Below the pieces are notes generated by a model. That model worked only from the letters and a program-made list of their open reading frames with translations. It had not been told where the DNA came from and made no database searches. 64,000 nucleotides of DNA from Alkalihalobacillus pseudalcaliphilus (GTDB taxonomy: Bacteria; Bacillota; Bacilli; Bacillales; Bacillaceae_D): NCBI GenBank assembly GCA_001038565.1, contig LFJO01000001.1, positions 203,890-267,889 of the forward strand, written 5' to 3'. The position numbers were made by a program, and so were the translations under genes. Numbering within the stretch: the stretch's first letter is position 1; each line of letters begins with the position of its first letter. Below, in pieces: positions 7,378-17,240 of the stretch.

Positions 7378-9477
7378 ATGTATATGTCTGCTAGGGAACG
7401 TTCGATACTGATGCTTTTAGTAAGAGAAGAAAAGTCGATATCGATTGCCATGATGGCAAAGGAGCTAGAAGTAAGTACACGCACGATCCAACGGGATCTT
7501 AAAGGTATAGAAGATATTTTATCAGAGTTTCACCTCTTACTGAAAAAAGATGGGAAAGGTTTAGCGATTGAAGGAACATTGGAAGAACGCATGAATCTGA
7601 TGTCATATCTCGGATCGCTAGAGCATGAAGAATATACACCAGAAGAACGCCAAATTGTGCTTCTCTCTCATCTTTTGCACGTAAGAGAACCAATAAAATT
7701 GTACGCGTTAGCGAACGAACTAAATGTGACCGTAGCTACCATTAGTAATGATTTAAGTAAAGTAGAAAATTGGTTAAAATCCTTTCAACTACGCTTAATA
7801 AAAAAGCGTGGATATGGTGTCGAAGTACAAGGAGAGGAAGTTGTTATTCGCCGAGCTTTAAGCAAATTAATTAGTGAAAATCTTAATGAAGACTATTTTT
7901 ATCAACTATTAAGTGGCGATGACAAAGTACAATCACCCATTTCTAAGGTCGTTCTAAAGCGATTGATGCATTATGTTGATATAGAGACGATCAAGAATGT
8001 GAAAATGACCATTGATCAATGGCGGTTGGAGCTTACAGATGGAATGGCAGATAGTTCTTATGTTGCTTTAGTCGTTCATGTTACGCTCGCTTTAGAACGA
8101 ATTAAGGAAGGCGAGAGAATTGAACTAAAAGGAGAGTATTTGAGTTCATTACAGGTTGAAAAAGAGTATCGTCTCGCGCAAAAGCTAGCCTTTTATTTAG
8201 AGGAGCAATTGCAAATAGAAATTCCAGAAGAGGAAATTGGCTATATTACGATGCATCTCCGCGGAGTTAAATGGATGGGCCAAAAAGAAGAAGTATTAGA
8301 AGGCTCTGACTTACAGCTGGCTGTAAAGGTCAAGCAGCTCATACAAGCCGTAGCAAAGTCATTACAGGTTTCCTTACAGGAAGAAGCCCTATATCAAGGT
8401 TTATTGTCACATATGAAACCAGCCATATATAGAATTAGGAACAAAATGAAAATCCATAATCCGCTCCTTGATAGAATAAAGGATGATTATGATGAATTAT
8501 TCCGAGTAGTGAAAAAAGCCACGGATGAGGTTTTCCAAGGTTGGGCAATTCCTGATGAAGAGATTGGTTTTCTCGTGATGCATTTCGGGTCAGTCATTGA
8601 ATTAAGGACCAATAAGTCGGAGCTTAGTGCATTAGTTATTTGTTCGAGTGGTATAGGCTCTTCAAAGCTGTTAGCAAGTCGTCTAAACAAAGAATTCCCA
8701 GAAATTACGTTGATGGATAATGCCTCCATGTTTGATTTAGATGAGAATATGGTAAAGAGTTATGATTTAGTTATTTCTACGGTACCCCTGCAGGGATTTG
8801 AAGGATATATCTACGTAAGACCTTATTTGGCTAAGGATGAAGTAAGACAAATAAGAGATCATTTAAATGCGTTAGTTCAAAGAAATAAGACTGGGAGAGA
8901 GTCTTATCGTAATCTTCATCATGTAAAAGGAAAAACAATTGATCGATTATTTTTCCAAGTAATTGGAGAGGTTAATGGTGATATACAAACGATCCTTGCA
9001 GAACTAGAATTTAAAGTTTTACCTGCTCATACATTAGAGGACAATTTATTAGCTTTATGCTCTGATTATGAACAGCGTGGTGTGGTAGAATCTGCACATG
9101 ATGTTTTAGAAGCCTTAATACAAAGGGAGAAACTAGGCGGTTTAGCTATACCTGAGACAAGCCTAGCCTTATTCCATACAAGGCATCCGAAAATTATTAA
9201 GCCTCTATTTTCTATTTATGAATTAAAGGATCCTTTGTATCGGCGAGGTATGGATAATCAAAGTATGCTAGTAAAAAGGATTTTCATTTTATTAGCACCC
9301 GAACAAATGAATGATTCGCAATTAGCCTTGATGAGTTTTATAAGTGCTCAAATCATTGAAAGTGAACATTCGATTAAGCTATATGAAAAAGGTCAGGAAA
9401 CAGAGATAAAGAACTATTTGGCCAATCAATTTAAAAACTACTTGCAAGACATAATCAATAAGGAGTGGACAACATGA
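7378..9477 (+). CDS. mtlR: PRD-domain transcriptional activator of the mannitol genes
   Basis: A 699-residue BglG/MtlR-type regulator. Order: a DeoR-like HTH near the N-terminus (ELEVSTRTIQRDLKGIEDIL), a second HTH region (NELNVTVATISNDLSKVENW), two PTS regulation domains (about 175-390), an EIIB-Gat-like domain with Cys422 (CSSGIGSSKL), and an EIIA-Mtl-like domain with His600 (LALFHTRHPK). In Bacillus and Geobacillus MtlR the equivalent Cys and His integrate the phosphorylation state of the PTS. The ATG at 7378 lies 8 bases after GGAGG (7365-7369); a GTG at 7369 overlaps that site and is unlikely. The stop overlaps the mtlF start. Confidence 0.94.
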   Translation: MYMSARERSILMLLVREEKSISIAMMAKELEVSTRTIQRDLKGIEDILSEFHLLLKKDGKGLAIEGTLEERMNLMSYLGSLEHEEYTPEERQIVLLSHLLHVREPIKLYALANELNVTVATISNDLSKVENWLKSFQLRLIKKRGYGVEVQGEEVVIRRALSKLISENLNEDYFYQLLSGDDKVQSPISKVVLKRLMHYVDIETIKNVKMTIDQWRLELTDGMADSSYVALVVHVTLALERIKEGERIELKGEYLSSLQVEKEYRLAQKLAFYLEEQLQIEIPEEEIGYITMHLRGVKWMGQKEEVLEGSDLQLAVKVKQLIQAVAKSLQVSLQEEALYQGLLSHMKPAIYRIRNKMKIHNPLLDRIKDDYDELFRVVKKATDEVFQGWAIPDEEIGFLVMHFGSVIELRTNKSELSALVICSSGIGSSKLLASRLNKEFPEITLMDNASMFDLDENMVKSYDLVISTVPLQGFEGYIYVRPYLAKDEVRQIRDHLNALVQRNKTGRESYRNLHHVKGKTIDRLFFQVIGEVNGDIQTILAELEFKVLPAHTLEDNLLALCSDYEQRGVVESAHDVLEALIQREKLGGLAIPETSLALFHTRHPKIIKPLFSIYELKDPLYRRGMDNQSMLVKRIFILLAPEQMNDSQLALMSFISAQIIESEHSIKLYEKGQETEIKNYLANQFKNYLQDIINKEWTT

Positions 9478-9908
9478 CAAAGATTTTAGTGAAAGATAAT
9501 ATTCGTTTTTCTGGAAAAGCAACAACAAAAGAGGAAGCGATCCAAGAGGTCGGTCAAATCTTAGTTGAAAAAGGCTATGTGAATTCGAATTATGTTGAAA
9601 AAATGTTAGAAAGGGAAGAGATTACATCAACGTTTATGGGCAATATGCTTGCCATTCCCCATGGAACAGACGAAGGTAAAAAGGAAGTAACGGCGTCTGG
9701 ATTAGCGGTGCAAATTTACGATCAACCACTTGATTGGAACGGTGAAGAAGTTCGCCTTGTTATTGGTATTGCAGGTGTAGGTGATGAGCATTTAGAAATT
9801 CTTTCTCAAATTGCTATTGTCTGCTCTGAAGTCGAGAATGTAGAGAAGCTTCTTCAAACAAAATCAGCGGATGAGGTATTAGACATGTTTTCAGAGGTTG
9901 CCGAATAA
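9474..9908 (+). CDS. mtlF: Mannitol PTS EIIA component
   Basis: A 144-residue soluble EIIA-Mtl that passes phosphate from HPr to the IIB domain of MtlA. The active-site His63 is in AIPHGTDEGK. The ATG at 9474 overlaps the mtlR stop (ATGA), with AAGGAG 8 bases upstream; a GTG at 9465 sits inside that ribosome binding site. Its stop overlaps the mtlD start by one base, so mtlR, mtlF and mtlD are one translationally coupled unit. Confidence 0.95.
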   Translation: MTKILVKDNIRFSGKATTKEEAIQEVGQILVEKGYVNSNYVEKMLEREEITSTFMGNMLAIPHGTDEGKKEVTASGLAVQIYDQPLDWNGEEVRLVIGIAGVGDEHLEILSQIAIVCSEVENVEKLLQTKSADEVLDMFSEVAE

Positions 9909-11035
9909 TGAAGGCAATACACTTTGGAGCTGGTAATATTGGCCGGGGATTTATAGGTGCTCTGCTTTCAAATTCTGGTTATGAGGTTGTCTTTGTAGAT
10001 GTGAATGAAACGATCATTCAAGAGATTAACAATAAAAAACAATATACAGTGAAGATGGCTGAGGAAAACGGTAGCGAGGAGCTAATCACAAATATTCGAG
10101 CTCTTAATAGTCAATCGGAATTAGAACAAGTGATTGAAGAGATTGCTTCTGCTGATATCGTCACAACTGCAATAGGTCCATCCATATTAAAATTTGTGGC
10201 GGAGCCGATTGCCAAAGGACTTCAGAAAAAAGGGAATAAAGAATCACTTGTTATTGCTTGTGAAAATGCAATTGGAGCAACAGAAACACTCCAATCCTTC
10301 ATTCAATCTTATGTGGATGAAGACAAGTGGCAAGAGATTGTTTCGACAACAAGTTTTCCAAACTCAGCTGTTGATCGTATAGTTCCCAACCAGCATCAAG
10401 AACAATTATTGACCGTGGCGGTTGAACCATTTTTTGAGTGGGCAATCGACCGCTCGGCCATTCATACGGAAGTACCTCATTTAGATGGTGCAACTTTTGT
10501 AACTGACTTAACCCCTTATATTGAAAGGAAGTTATTCACGGTCAATACAGGTCATGCGACGGTAGCCTATATAGGCTATCAAAAGGGCTACGAGACGATC
10601 AAAGAATCCATTCAGGATCCTGATATTTTACATGCATTGCAAGAAACATTAAAAGAAACATCCAAAGTATTAACCGCTCAATATGGATTTGATGAAGCAG
10701 AACATCGTCATTATGTAGAAAAAATCATTGGTCGCTTTGAAAATCCTCACTTATCGGATGAAGTGACTCGAGTTGCACGTGGGCCATTACGAAAGCTAAG
10801 TTTCAACGAGCGTTTTATTAAACCTGCCCGAATGCTCCTTGAGCTTGGTAAGAAACCGGAAGCATTACTAGAGGGAATTCAAGCGGCCTTTCAATTTGAC
10901 GTACCATCAGACCCTGAAAGTGTAGAACTTCAGCAAAAGTTAAAAAACAACGCACTTCACGACGTTATTTTAGAAGTGACTGGCTTACCGGAATCAAACC
11001 TATTAGTTGCGTTAATTGAGGAGAAAATCAAATAA
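9908..11035 (+). CDS. mtlD: Mannitol-1-phosphate 5-dehydrogenase
   Basis: A 375-residue cytoplasmic enzyme that oxidises mannitol-1-phosphate to fructose-6-phosphate with NAD+. The N-terminal Rossmann motif is HFGAGNIGRGFIG (residues about 5-17). The polyol-dehydrogenase signature region (IERKLFTVNTGHATVAYIG) lies near 208-226, and the family Asn/His/Lys residues fall in KLFTVNTGHA and ENPHLSD. The length is normal. The start overlaps the mtlF stop (TAATG). Last gene of the mannitol unit. Confidence 0.96.
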   Translation: MKAIHFGAGNIGRGFIGALLSNSGYEVVFVDVNETIIQEINNKKQYTVKMAEENGSEELITNIRALNSQSELEQVIEEIASADIVTTAIGPSILKFVAEPIAKGLQKKGNKESLVIACENAIGATETLQSFIQSYVDEDKWQEIVSTTSFPNSAVDRIVPNQHQEQLLTVAVEPFFEWAIDRSAIHTEVPHLDGATFVTDLTPYIERKLFTVNTGHATVAYIGYQKGYETIKESIQDPDILHALQETLKETSKVLTAQYGFDEAEHRHYVEKIIGRFENPHLSDEVTRVARGPLRKLSFNERFIKPARMLLELGKKPEALLEGIQAAFQFDVPSDPESVELQQKLKNNALHDVILEVTGLPESNLLVALIEEKIK

Positions 11036-11043
11036 ACAAACAG

Positions 11044-11066
11044 GAGATTGCCGCAACGGTAATCTC
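11044..11066 (+). other. Small hairpin after mtlD
   Basis: A GAGATTGCCG / CGGTAATCTC stem of 10 bp (one G-U) with a CAA loop and no T tract. It may be a processing or stabilising hairpin before the true terminator. Confidence 0.4.
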
Positions 11067-11130
11067 AATAAACGTGGATTAGTTTCATTATCCCAAGGAG
11101 ACATTACCGCAGTTAGTATTATGTAATTGA

Positions 11131-11170
11131 AAAAAGATGGCTCACCTAATGGTGCAAGTCATCTTTTTTA
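11131..11170 (+). terminator. Terminator of the mannitol unit
   Basis: AAAAAGATG pairs with CATCTTTTT around an inner CACC TAAT GGTG hairpin, followed by T6. Confidence 0.8.
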
Positions 11171-11203
11171 GGTGCGCCAGACATGAGTGATAGCTCTACA
11201 GTT

Positions 11204-11497
11204 TTATTCATAATTGAATTGTAAATGGCCATCTACTTTATATGTGTCCACTTTTGTATCAATTTCATGACTAAAATCATCATCAAGAATTACGGGACTA
11301 GCGGTACCACTAGACTCCTTTACTTCGAGTTCTATCACTTGAAACTGTTTCACCTTAAGGTAATGTACTAGACTACTATATTTGAACTCATCACTATTTC
11401 GATTTATATTAATTGGTTCTTTATTGTTGGCTGTTTTATCAAATCTAATTAATAGTAGGCCTAATAATAAAAATACAATTAATAGCTTTCTCATCAA
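11204..11497 (-). CDS. Small secreted or membrane-anchored protein, unknown
   Basis: About 97 residues. An N-terminal hydrophobic segment (KLLIVFLLLGLLLIRF) is an uncleaved anchor or signal sequence. The exported part (about 80 residues) is polar with an acidic stretch (ILDDDFSHEIDTKV). I do not recognise a family. The start may be TTG at 11497 (7 bases from AGAGAGG) or ATG at 11494 (10 bases). It lies beside a decayed protease gene. Confidence 0.55.
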   Translation of the reverse strand: MMRKLLIVFLLLGLLLIRFDKTANNKEPININRNSDEFKYSSLVHYLKVKQFQVIELEVKESSGTASPVILDDDFSHEIDTKVDTYKVDGHLQFNYE

Positions 11498-11644
11498 ACA
11501 TTGTCCTCTCTGTAAGGTATAATTATAACGTTATTATCTATAAATAAATAAGGTTTGTAATACCGTAAAAATATTTTGTTTTTTCTGTCAATTTTGTTTG
11601 TGATTTATTATATCATTACAAATAAAAGGATGGAAGGTAATGCG

Positions 11645-12566
11645 ATGAAAAAGTATTTTTATTTGTTAGGTTCAGTGTTAATTATATCAAATTTAATATG
11701 GCAATTAGACGTAAAAGCTGATGAAACGGATTTAGAACTAATTTTTACGGATTACGAATATGAAGAAATTACTCGGGACACTAAAGATTTAGAGTATGGA
11801 AATCAGAAATAGAATATGACTACTCATTAGAAGTTAACTTAGAAGAAGTAGGAGGCTTTGAGGAATTTTTAGAACCTGAAATAATTACTTATGCAATAAT
11901 TGGGCCTGATGAAAGGAGGCCAGATGCTAGTACTCTTACTTACCCGAACTCTACAATATCTTTTTTAGAAATGCATTGAGATGACGGTAGTGGTTCAGTA
12001 TGTACTGGAACTTTAACTGATACTAGACCCTAAGGACCTGTTTATAAGAACTTGATTGGAATATAGGTTGTTCTTGGACGTAATGGTAATATTGCACCCT
12101 TTGGTATTGCTAATGGAATACAAGCATATTTGCCTGCTGAATATGCAAATCGTGAAACTAGAACTATGGCTATGATTATGGAGTTATAAATACAGATATT
12201 AGTTTTCAGAGTACATGGTCTATGGGCGTTGGAGTCTTAAGTGAAAGTACGTTACTTAATAACACATTTACCGTAAATGAATATCCGGGTGATAAAGTTG
12301 TTAGTGGTGCTTATTATCAGTGGTACCATTCAGATATTCTTTATGAAGTTACTCCAAATACTATACTTTATTATATCGATACATATAAAGGACAGTCAGC
12401 AACTCCAGTTTATAATTCTAATAATATTATTGCTGGTGTTCATAGCGCAGGAGTAACTATTAAAGACACTGAGATTGGTTTATATAATATTGAAAAAAGG
12501 ATAACTTCTAGTAGTTTGAGCCTGATTCGGACTGGGCAAACTCAAATAATTAATAAGTTATATTAA
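11645..12566 (+). pseudogene. Broken V8-like glutamyl endopeptidase gene
   Basis: It starts with a good ribosome binding site (GGAAGG) and a signal peptide (MKKYFYLLGSVLIISNLI...). Recognisable V8/glutamyl-endopeptidase blocks follow in different frames: IIGPDERRPDASTLTYPN, CTGTLTDTR, VVLGRNGNIAPFGIANGIQA, YDYGVINTDISFQS, VNEYPGDKVVSG, IDTYKGQSATPVYN and AGVHSAG. The gene is interrupted by a frameshift or stop after residue 55 (near 11810), stops near 11979, 12031 and 12064, and a frameshift near 12170. The segment that should carry the catalytic His (TAGHC) is missing after CTGTL, while the Asp (YDYG) and Ser (GQS) regions remain. The open frame from 12222 is only its C-terminal third. No functional enzyme can be made. 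Confidence 0.8.
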
Positions 12567-12572
12567 TAGTTT

Positions 12573-12782
12573 CTAATTCTTTTTCTCAGCCTCATTTTTT
12601 TTCAACCTTTCTTTGACATCATATATATTCCCTAAGACAATGATTAATAAAATTAGAATAACTATAAGAATTCCACCTTGAAAGTAACCTCCACCTATCC
12701 AAATGTATATAAATGGTAATAATACCATACTTATCCCTATGAAAAATACTGTTAGTAATGTAATTTTAATAGCTTCTTTCAT
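12573..12782 (-). CDS. Small two-helix membrane protein, unknown
   Basis: 69 residues with two strongly hydrophobic helices (ITLLTVFFIGISMVLLPFIY and GGILIVILILLIIVLGNIY) and a lysine-rich cytoplasmic tail. The ATG at 12782 follows GAGGAG by 9 bases. No family recognised. It may act with the neighbouring small exported proteins, but nothing in the sequence shows this. Confidence 0.55.
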   Translation of the reverse strand: MKEAIKITLLTVFFIGISMVLLPFIYIWIGGGYFQGGILIVILILLIIVLGNIYDVKERLKKNEAEKKN

Positions 12783-13007
12783 TTTCAACTTCTCCTCATC
12801 TATCTTTAATTAACACATCAATTATGAATACTACATACTAAAAATGTCAAATAAAGAAATCTTAAGAAATTAGTATGTTCAGTGATTTATTCTATTTATC
12901 AGTTAGCTCATTTAACCTCATAATCTATTACAATAAAAAACTAAAGTTGATAATAATAAACATATTTTAGTATATTTAACACAATATTACAAAAAAGAGA
13001 TGATCAT

Positions 13008-13913
13008 TTGAAGTTTTTTAGAATATTGTTGCTAGTACTACTGTTTAGTTTGACTTCCACAACCCTCACATTTGCAAATGAATTGACATTATCTGATGTT
13101 GTTATATTAACAGAGAATCAAGTAAGTGAATTATCTCAAGAACAAAGAAAACACAAACTAATAGAGCGAGGGTTTACAGAAGAAGATGTAAAAAACATGA
13201 GTAATCATACTCAAATTACTTTTCTAGAAGCCAATGGTATAAAAGCATCCTATGAAGTTGGTGAAACGAACCATTTGTATCACACTATTAACGGTGAAAC
13301 ACATAATTTTAACGCTCTAACTGAACATGAAATTCAAAAAATTAAACAAGAAGAGCACCAATTATTTCTAAAGGAAGGTCAACTCGTTGCTCCTTTCAAT
13401 TCTGAGTATAGGGAACATGGAAGTTGGACTGGCTATATCCATGCAATGGTGCTTGAAGAAGACGCCAATAATTACATTTATCTTGTATCTGTCGATTGGC
13501 ACTATAATTCAGGCGTATTCGCAATGCATACTGATGCTTTTGGGTTAACTTGGGACCAAAACTTTACTGGCTATGGTGATCTCCTTACTTACTCTGCAAT
13601 GGCTATTTCATATGATGGAGATTTCTATGATAGAACTAATATATCTATTGATGTAAATAGAATGGGCGGAGGAACAGGTGGTACAATTAGCGTTGGAAAC
13701 TATGCACAACAAGGTGGATCATTTGTACAACAGATTTCTGCTCCTAAACGTCTTAGTGGTGAAAATGCAGAGCTTATCTTTGATTATGTACATCCTCACC
13801 TTCCAGGTTTTATATCAGTTTCAATAGACGCTGGAGTATTTGAATTTGATTTTACAGGAATTTTTAGTGGTGATGAGTGGTATATTCCTCTAAGCTTGCA
13901 AATAGGCAGTTAA
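13008..13913 (+). CDS. Secreted protein of unknown function
   Basis: 301 residues from a TTG start at 13008, the only start compatible with the signal peptide, with a modest AAAGAGATG ribosome binding site. Residues 1-24 form a signal peptide (FRILLLVLLFSLTSTTLTFA). The mature part has a charged helical N-terminal third (about 25-125) and a C-terminal part rich in Gly, aromatic and beta-prone residues (GSWTGYIHAMVLEED, NRMGGGTGGTISVGNYAQQG). No catalytic motif seen. I do not recognise the family. A long palindrome follows. Confidence 0.65.
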   Translation: MKFFRILLLVLLFSLTSTTLTFANELTLSDVVILTENQVSELSQEQRKHKLIERGFTEEDVKNMSNHTQITFLEANGIKASYEVGETNHLYHTINGETHNFNALTEHEIQKIKQEEHQLFLKEGQLVAPFNSEYREHGSWTGYIHAMVLEEDANNYIYLVSVDWHYNSGVFAMHTDAFGLTWDQNFTGYGDLLTYSAMAISYDGDFYDRTNISIDVNRMGGGTGGTISVGNYAQQGGSFVQQISAPKRLSGENAELIFDYVHPHLPGFISVSIDAGVFEFDFTGIFSGDEWYIPLSLQIGS

Positions 13914-13914
13914 A

Positions 13915-13978
13915 TTTATTTTTACATAAAGAATCTCCATTGTAACATTACAATGGAGATTCTTTATGTAAAAATAAA
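13915..13978. repeat. 64-bp perfect palindrome
   Basis: Arms of 31 bp are perfectly complementary around a 2-bp CA centre (13946-13947). The inner part (GAATCTCCATTGTAA / TTACAATGGAGATTC) could act as a bidirectional terminator. The outer ends read TTTATTTTTAC...GTAAAAATAAA, so neither strand ends in the usual T tract. Confidence 0.85.
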
Positions 13979-14023
13979 CGTTTATTATAAGGGTTCTTCA
14001 CCAAAACATGCACTTGCTATCTA

Positions 14024-14275
14024 TTAACAACTAAGCAATTCTTCATTACATTCTAGTAAAATCCGTTGTTTATAGTGCTTACGATTTCGGGTAAAGTAAT
14101 GTCTACGTTGCATGGTCTTGATCTTATTGTTTCTTCCTTCTACGGCTGAGTGCTCAATTTGTTCACCTTGAACCAGCCAACGAAACCAACTTTAGCCAAA
14201 GCATGACTAGTGCTGCAATCGTACCAAGTGATGAATGCCTCTTTCCATTCATAGACAGTGCGTAAGTGACCTTAT
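14024..14275 (-). mobile_element. Remnant of an ISL3-like transposase gene
   Basis: On the minus strand two overlapping frames encode transposase C-terminal sequence: GHLRTVYEWKEAFITWYD then, after a frameshift near 14165, EQIEHSAVEGRNNKIKTMQR and RRHYFTRNRKHYKQRILLEC, ending at a TAA (14024-14026). This matches the C-terminus of ISL3-family transposases. The N-terminal part and the insertion ends are missing. The rest of 14276-14513 shows no gene, only the chemoreceptor's upstream region. Confidence 0.7.
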
Positions 14276-14513
14276 TTTTGATGTACCCAGGGGGATGAGT
14301 TAGGTGGAGTTTCGGCTTATGGACAAATATGGCACCTTTCCAAACAAATACTCGTTAAAAAGCGAATAATCCAAAAGAACTATTAATTGTAGTTAGATTA
14401 TTACGAAATAATAGATAAGTGATCTTAATACTATCAAAAATAGGTCATTTATATTAGTATATAAGAATGGGCAAAGTAGGTAAAAAAATATATATTTGGA
14501 GGAAGATGTAATA

Positions 14514-16001
14514 ATGGTAGATGCGTATAATACAAAAAGAGTGCATCGAGTTAATTTAGGGGTCATTATCGTACTTCTATTAATGTTAGTTGTTCCAATT
14601 GTTATAGAAAGAGGATTTCAAGATACAATAGCGGTTCAAGTAGCTTCACTCATCGTTTTATTATTATGTATTGCCAATTATTTTTTACCAATACCTACAT
14701 ATGTTAAAGGCTTTTTATTCGCCTTTCTACCTGGATTAACGATTTGGGCACTCTACTTTGTGGAGGGTTATGCTTTAAATAAACACTATATCATTATTTT
14801 GACGATTGCGATGGTCACACTCTATTTTAAAAAAGAGTTAATTTTAATTTATGGAATCATCGTTAATATCTCCTTTCTAACTATTTATTTTGTCGATCCA
14901 CCGACGTTACTCGGAACCGACCATGGAATAAAAGCGATTGTTATTATTCTTGCTATGACAAATGGTTTAATTGCTCTCTTATTCTTCCTAACAAAGTGGG
15001 GCAGAGAGCTTATCAACGAATCGTATTATAAAGAACAAAGGGCTACACAATTACTACAGCAGCTGGAATCAACATTTCAAACAGTTAGTAGAGGTAGTGT
15101 CCAATTAGACTCAAGCATGAGTGGGTTTAATGAAAATGTCGATACTTTATATGAATCAAGTCAGCAAGTCGTTGATGCGGTTCAGCAAATGACAGCGGCG
15201 ATTCAAGAAGAGGCAAATAGCCTTTCGATTATTAATGAAACAATGGGCAAATCATTAACTAAAGCAAATGAAACGGTAGAAATTACAGAAGGAGTCACGG
15301 AAATTGCATCAGAAATCAATAAGCGAGTGGCAACGGGGCTTGAAAAAATTCATAAAGTAACGGGTGATGTTGAAACCGTTCACGAATCGATAAGTTTAAC
15401 AGCTTCAACGGTTACGGACCTGGAGGAAAGCTTAGAAAAGGTTAATCACTTGCTTGGAAGTATAAAGAAGATAGCTGAACAAACCAACCTCCTCGCATTA
15501 AACGCCGCCATAGAGTCGGCAAGAGCTGGGGAACATGGTAGAGGTTTTGCCGTTGTAGCTGACGAAGTTCGTAAGTTAGCAGAACAAAGTGAGCAGCTTA
15601 CAGAAAAAATTAGTGACGTGACATCGACATTGTCTGAAAAAGCCCAGTTAGCCTCAGATAAGGCAGTAGAAGGTGAAAAGGCCATTATGAGTGGGACCGA
15701 AGTATTGCGTGATGTCGCTCAGTTTTTTGGAGAGCTAAAAATCGCTAACGATGAAACAACATTAGGTGTTACAGAAAGTATGAAATCGATTCAAGAATTA
15801 GCTGACCAATTTAATCAAATCCAAGCACAAATAGAAAATGTAGCGAATATATCCGAAGAGAATTCCGCATCGACAGAGGAAATATTATCAACGATAGAAA
15901 ATGAACATGAGTATGTTTCTAAAATGAAGCAATCCATAGATGGTATTCGTGAATTAAGTATTGATTTAAAAGAAGCCTGTCACTTCTCTGAGGAAAAGTG
16001 A
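14514..16001 (+). CDS. Methyl-accepting chemotaxis protein with polytopic membrane N-terminus
   Basis: A 495-residue chemoreceptor. The N-terminal ~165 residues are about six hydrophobic helices with little extracellular sequence, instead of the usual two helices flanking a sensor domain. Residues about 180-495 are the coiled-coil signalling domain with the conserved hairpin tip [20 protein letters not shown] and [18 protein letters not shown], which bind CheA and CheW. The ATG at 14514 is preferred; the upstream TTG at 14496 lies on the GGAGG itself. The signal is probably sensed in or near the membrane. Its end overlaps its own terminator. Confidence 0.92.
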   Translation: MVDAYNTKRVHRVNLGVIIVLLLMLVVPIVIERGFQDTIAVQVASLIVLLLCIANYFLPIPTYVKGFLFAFLPGLTIWALYFVEGYALNKHYIIILTIAMVTLYFKKELILIYGIIVNISFLTIYFVDPPTLLGTDHGIKAIVIILAMTNGLIALLFFLTKWGRELINESYYKEQRATQLLQQLESTFQTVSRGSVQLDSSMSGFNENVDTLYESSQQVVDAVQQMTAAIQEEANSLSIINETMGKSLTKANETVEITEGVTEIASEINKRVATGLEKIHKVTGDVETVHESISLTASTVTDLEESLEKVNHLLGSIKKIAEQTNLLALNAAIESARAGEHGRGFAVVADEVRKLAEQSEQLTEKISDVTSTLSEKAQLASDKAVEGEKAIMSGTEVLRDVAQFFGELKIANDETTLGVTESMKSIQELADQFNQIQAQIENVANISEENSASTEEILSTIENEHEYVSKMKQSIDGIRELSIDLKEACHFSEEK

Positions 16002-16010
16002 TAGGCTTTT
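15973..16010 (+). terminator. Terminator overlapping the chemoreceptor stop codon
   Basis: A 13-bp stem AAGCCTGTCACTT / AAGTGATAGGCTT (one mismatch or wobble) followed by TTTT. It contains the stop codon and abuts the convergent dehydrogenase gene. Confidence 0.75.
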
Positions 16011-16012
16011 CC

Positions 16013-17212
16013 TTATGCTTTTATACGATAATAGATGTCCTGAAATTGTTTTTTTGAAAAGATGACAGGAACGGGATAAAGTGGATTAGCTTCAGAGTAA
16101 GCCCTTTTGGCCATCGCTTGAATATCTTTTTCTAATACTTTGGTTTTTGATGGGATTTGCATGTCCTTGTTGAGTTTCTCAATGGCTTCGATCAATCGTT
16201 GTGCTTTCTCTCTTTGGTTCATTGAACGCTCTGTTATTCCGGCAGCATCAGCAAGCTCAGATAATGGTTTAATAATCGTAGATCCATATTCTCGAAGGAT
16301 GGAAGGCAGTATAATAGCATTAGCAATCCCATGAGGAGTCCCGTAATAACCTCCTAATGTATGTGCGACTGCGTGTATATTACCAACATATGAGCGACTG
16401 AAGGCCTTTCCTGCAAGATAAGCTGCTTTTTGCATGCCTGCACGGGCTTCTAAATCGGAACCATCTTGATACGCACAGTGTAAGTAACGAAATATTAATT
16501 GAATAGATTCGAGACAAAGAGAGCGTGTTGTCCTTGTTGTACTTTTGCCAATATAGGCCTCAATCACGTGTGTTAAAGCGTCCATACCTGTTGCGGCCGT
16601 TAATGGCTTCGGTAATCCTACTGTAAGCAGCGGGTCCAGTACGGCTAATTTCGGTGTGAGAGCAGGATCCATTAACGCATACTTTTCTGATGTGGTCGCA
16701 TTCGTTATCACTGCCGCAAGTGTGGCTTCACTCCCTGTACCGGCTGTGGTTGGTATGGCGATGAAGGGAGGTATTCCGCTTTTTCCTACTTTAAATAATC
16801 CTTTCATTTGGGGCAACGTTTTCTGTTGATTAGCTACTCTGGCAGCAATTGCCTTTGCGCAATCAATGGGCGAACCTCCGCCAAATGCTAGAAGTGCCTC
16901 ACATCTTTTGGAATGATAAAGCCCAAGGGCATCTTCTATCGTATCAATAGTAGGGTTAGGTGTCGTTTGGTCAAAGAGAAAGTAGTCAATCCGTTCAGTA
17001 TGTAATTGTTGGAGCAATGGCTCGAGTAAGTGGGTAGCGATCATGCCTTGATCGGTTACAATCAAGAGACGGTTTAGATTTTGATTTTTTAGGTAGGGAA
17101 CAACTTGAGATAAACGCCCACTTCCTTCGATGATTTCAGGCTCTTGAAAAGGGATAAAACGTGCTGCAATACGCATGATGAATTGATAAAAACGGCAATA
17201 AAATCGGTACAT
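16013..17212 (-). CDS. Iron-containing alcohol dehydrogenase
   Basis: A 399-residue cytoplasmic NAD(P)-dependent group III alcohol dehydrogenase. The nucleotide motif is FGGGSPIDCAKA (near 115), followed by IPTTAGTGSEAT. The metal-binding Asp/His residues fall in the second half: MDALTHVIEAYIG, NIHAVAHTLGGYYGTPHG. The length is normal for the family. The ATG at 17212 follows AAAGGAG by 8-9 bases. It stands alone, convergent with the chemoreceptor and divergent from the TauE-like permease. The substrate alcohol is not predictable; butanol-type or lactaldehyde-type enzymes are both possible. Confidence 0.9.
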   Translation of the reverse strand: MYRFYCRFYQFIMRIAARFIPFQEPEIIEGSGRLSQVVPYLKNQNLNRLLIVTDQGMIATHLLEPLLQQLHTERIDYFLFDQTTPNPTIDTIEDALGLYHSKRCEALLAFGGGSPIDCAKAIAARVANQQKTLPQMKGLFKVGKSGIPPFIAIPTTAGTGSEATLAAVITNATTSEKYALMDPALTPKLAVLDPLLTVGLPKPLTAATGMDALTHVIEAYIGKSTTRTTRSLCLESIQLIFRYLHCAYQDGSDLEARAGMQKAAYLAGKAFSRSYVGNIHAVAHTLGGYYGTPHGIANAIILPSILREYGSTIIKPLSELADAAGITERSMNQREKAQRLIEAIEKLNKDMQIPSKTKVLEKDIQAMAKRAYSEANPLYPVPVIFSKKQFQDIYYRIKA

Positions 17213-17240
17213 AATTGAGCTCTCCTTTTCTGATTATAAA

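Noticed and set aside
12222-12566. Independent 114-residue protein
   Set aside because: It is the C-terminal third of the broken V8-type protease, lacks a signal peptide and a good start signal.
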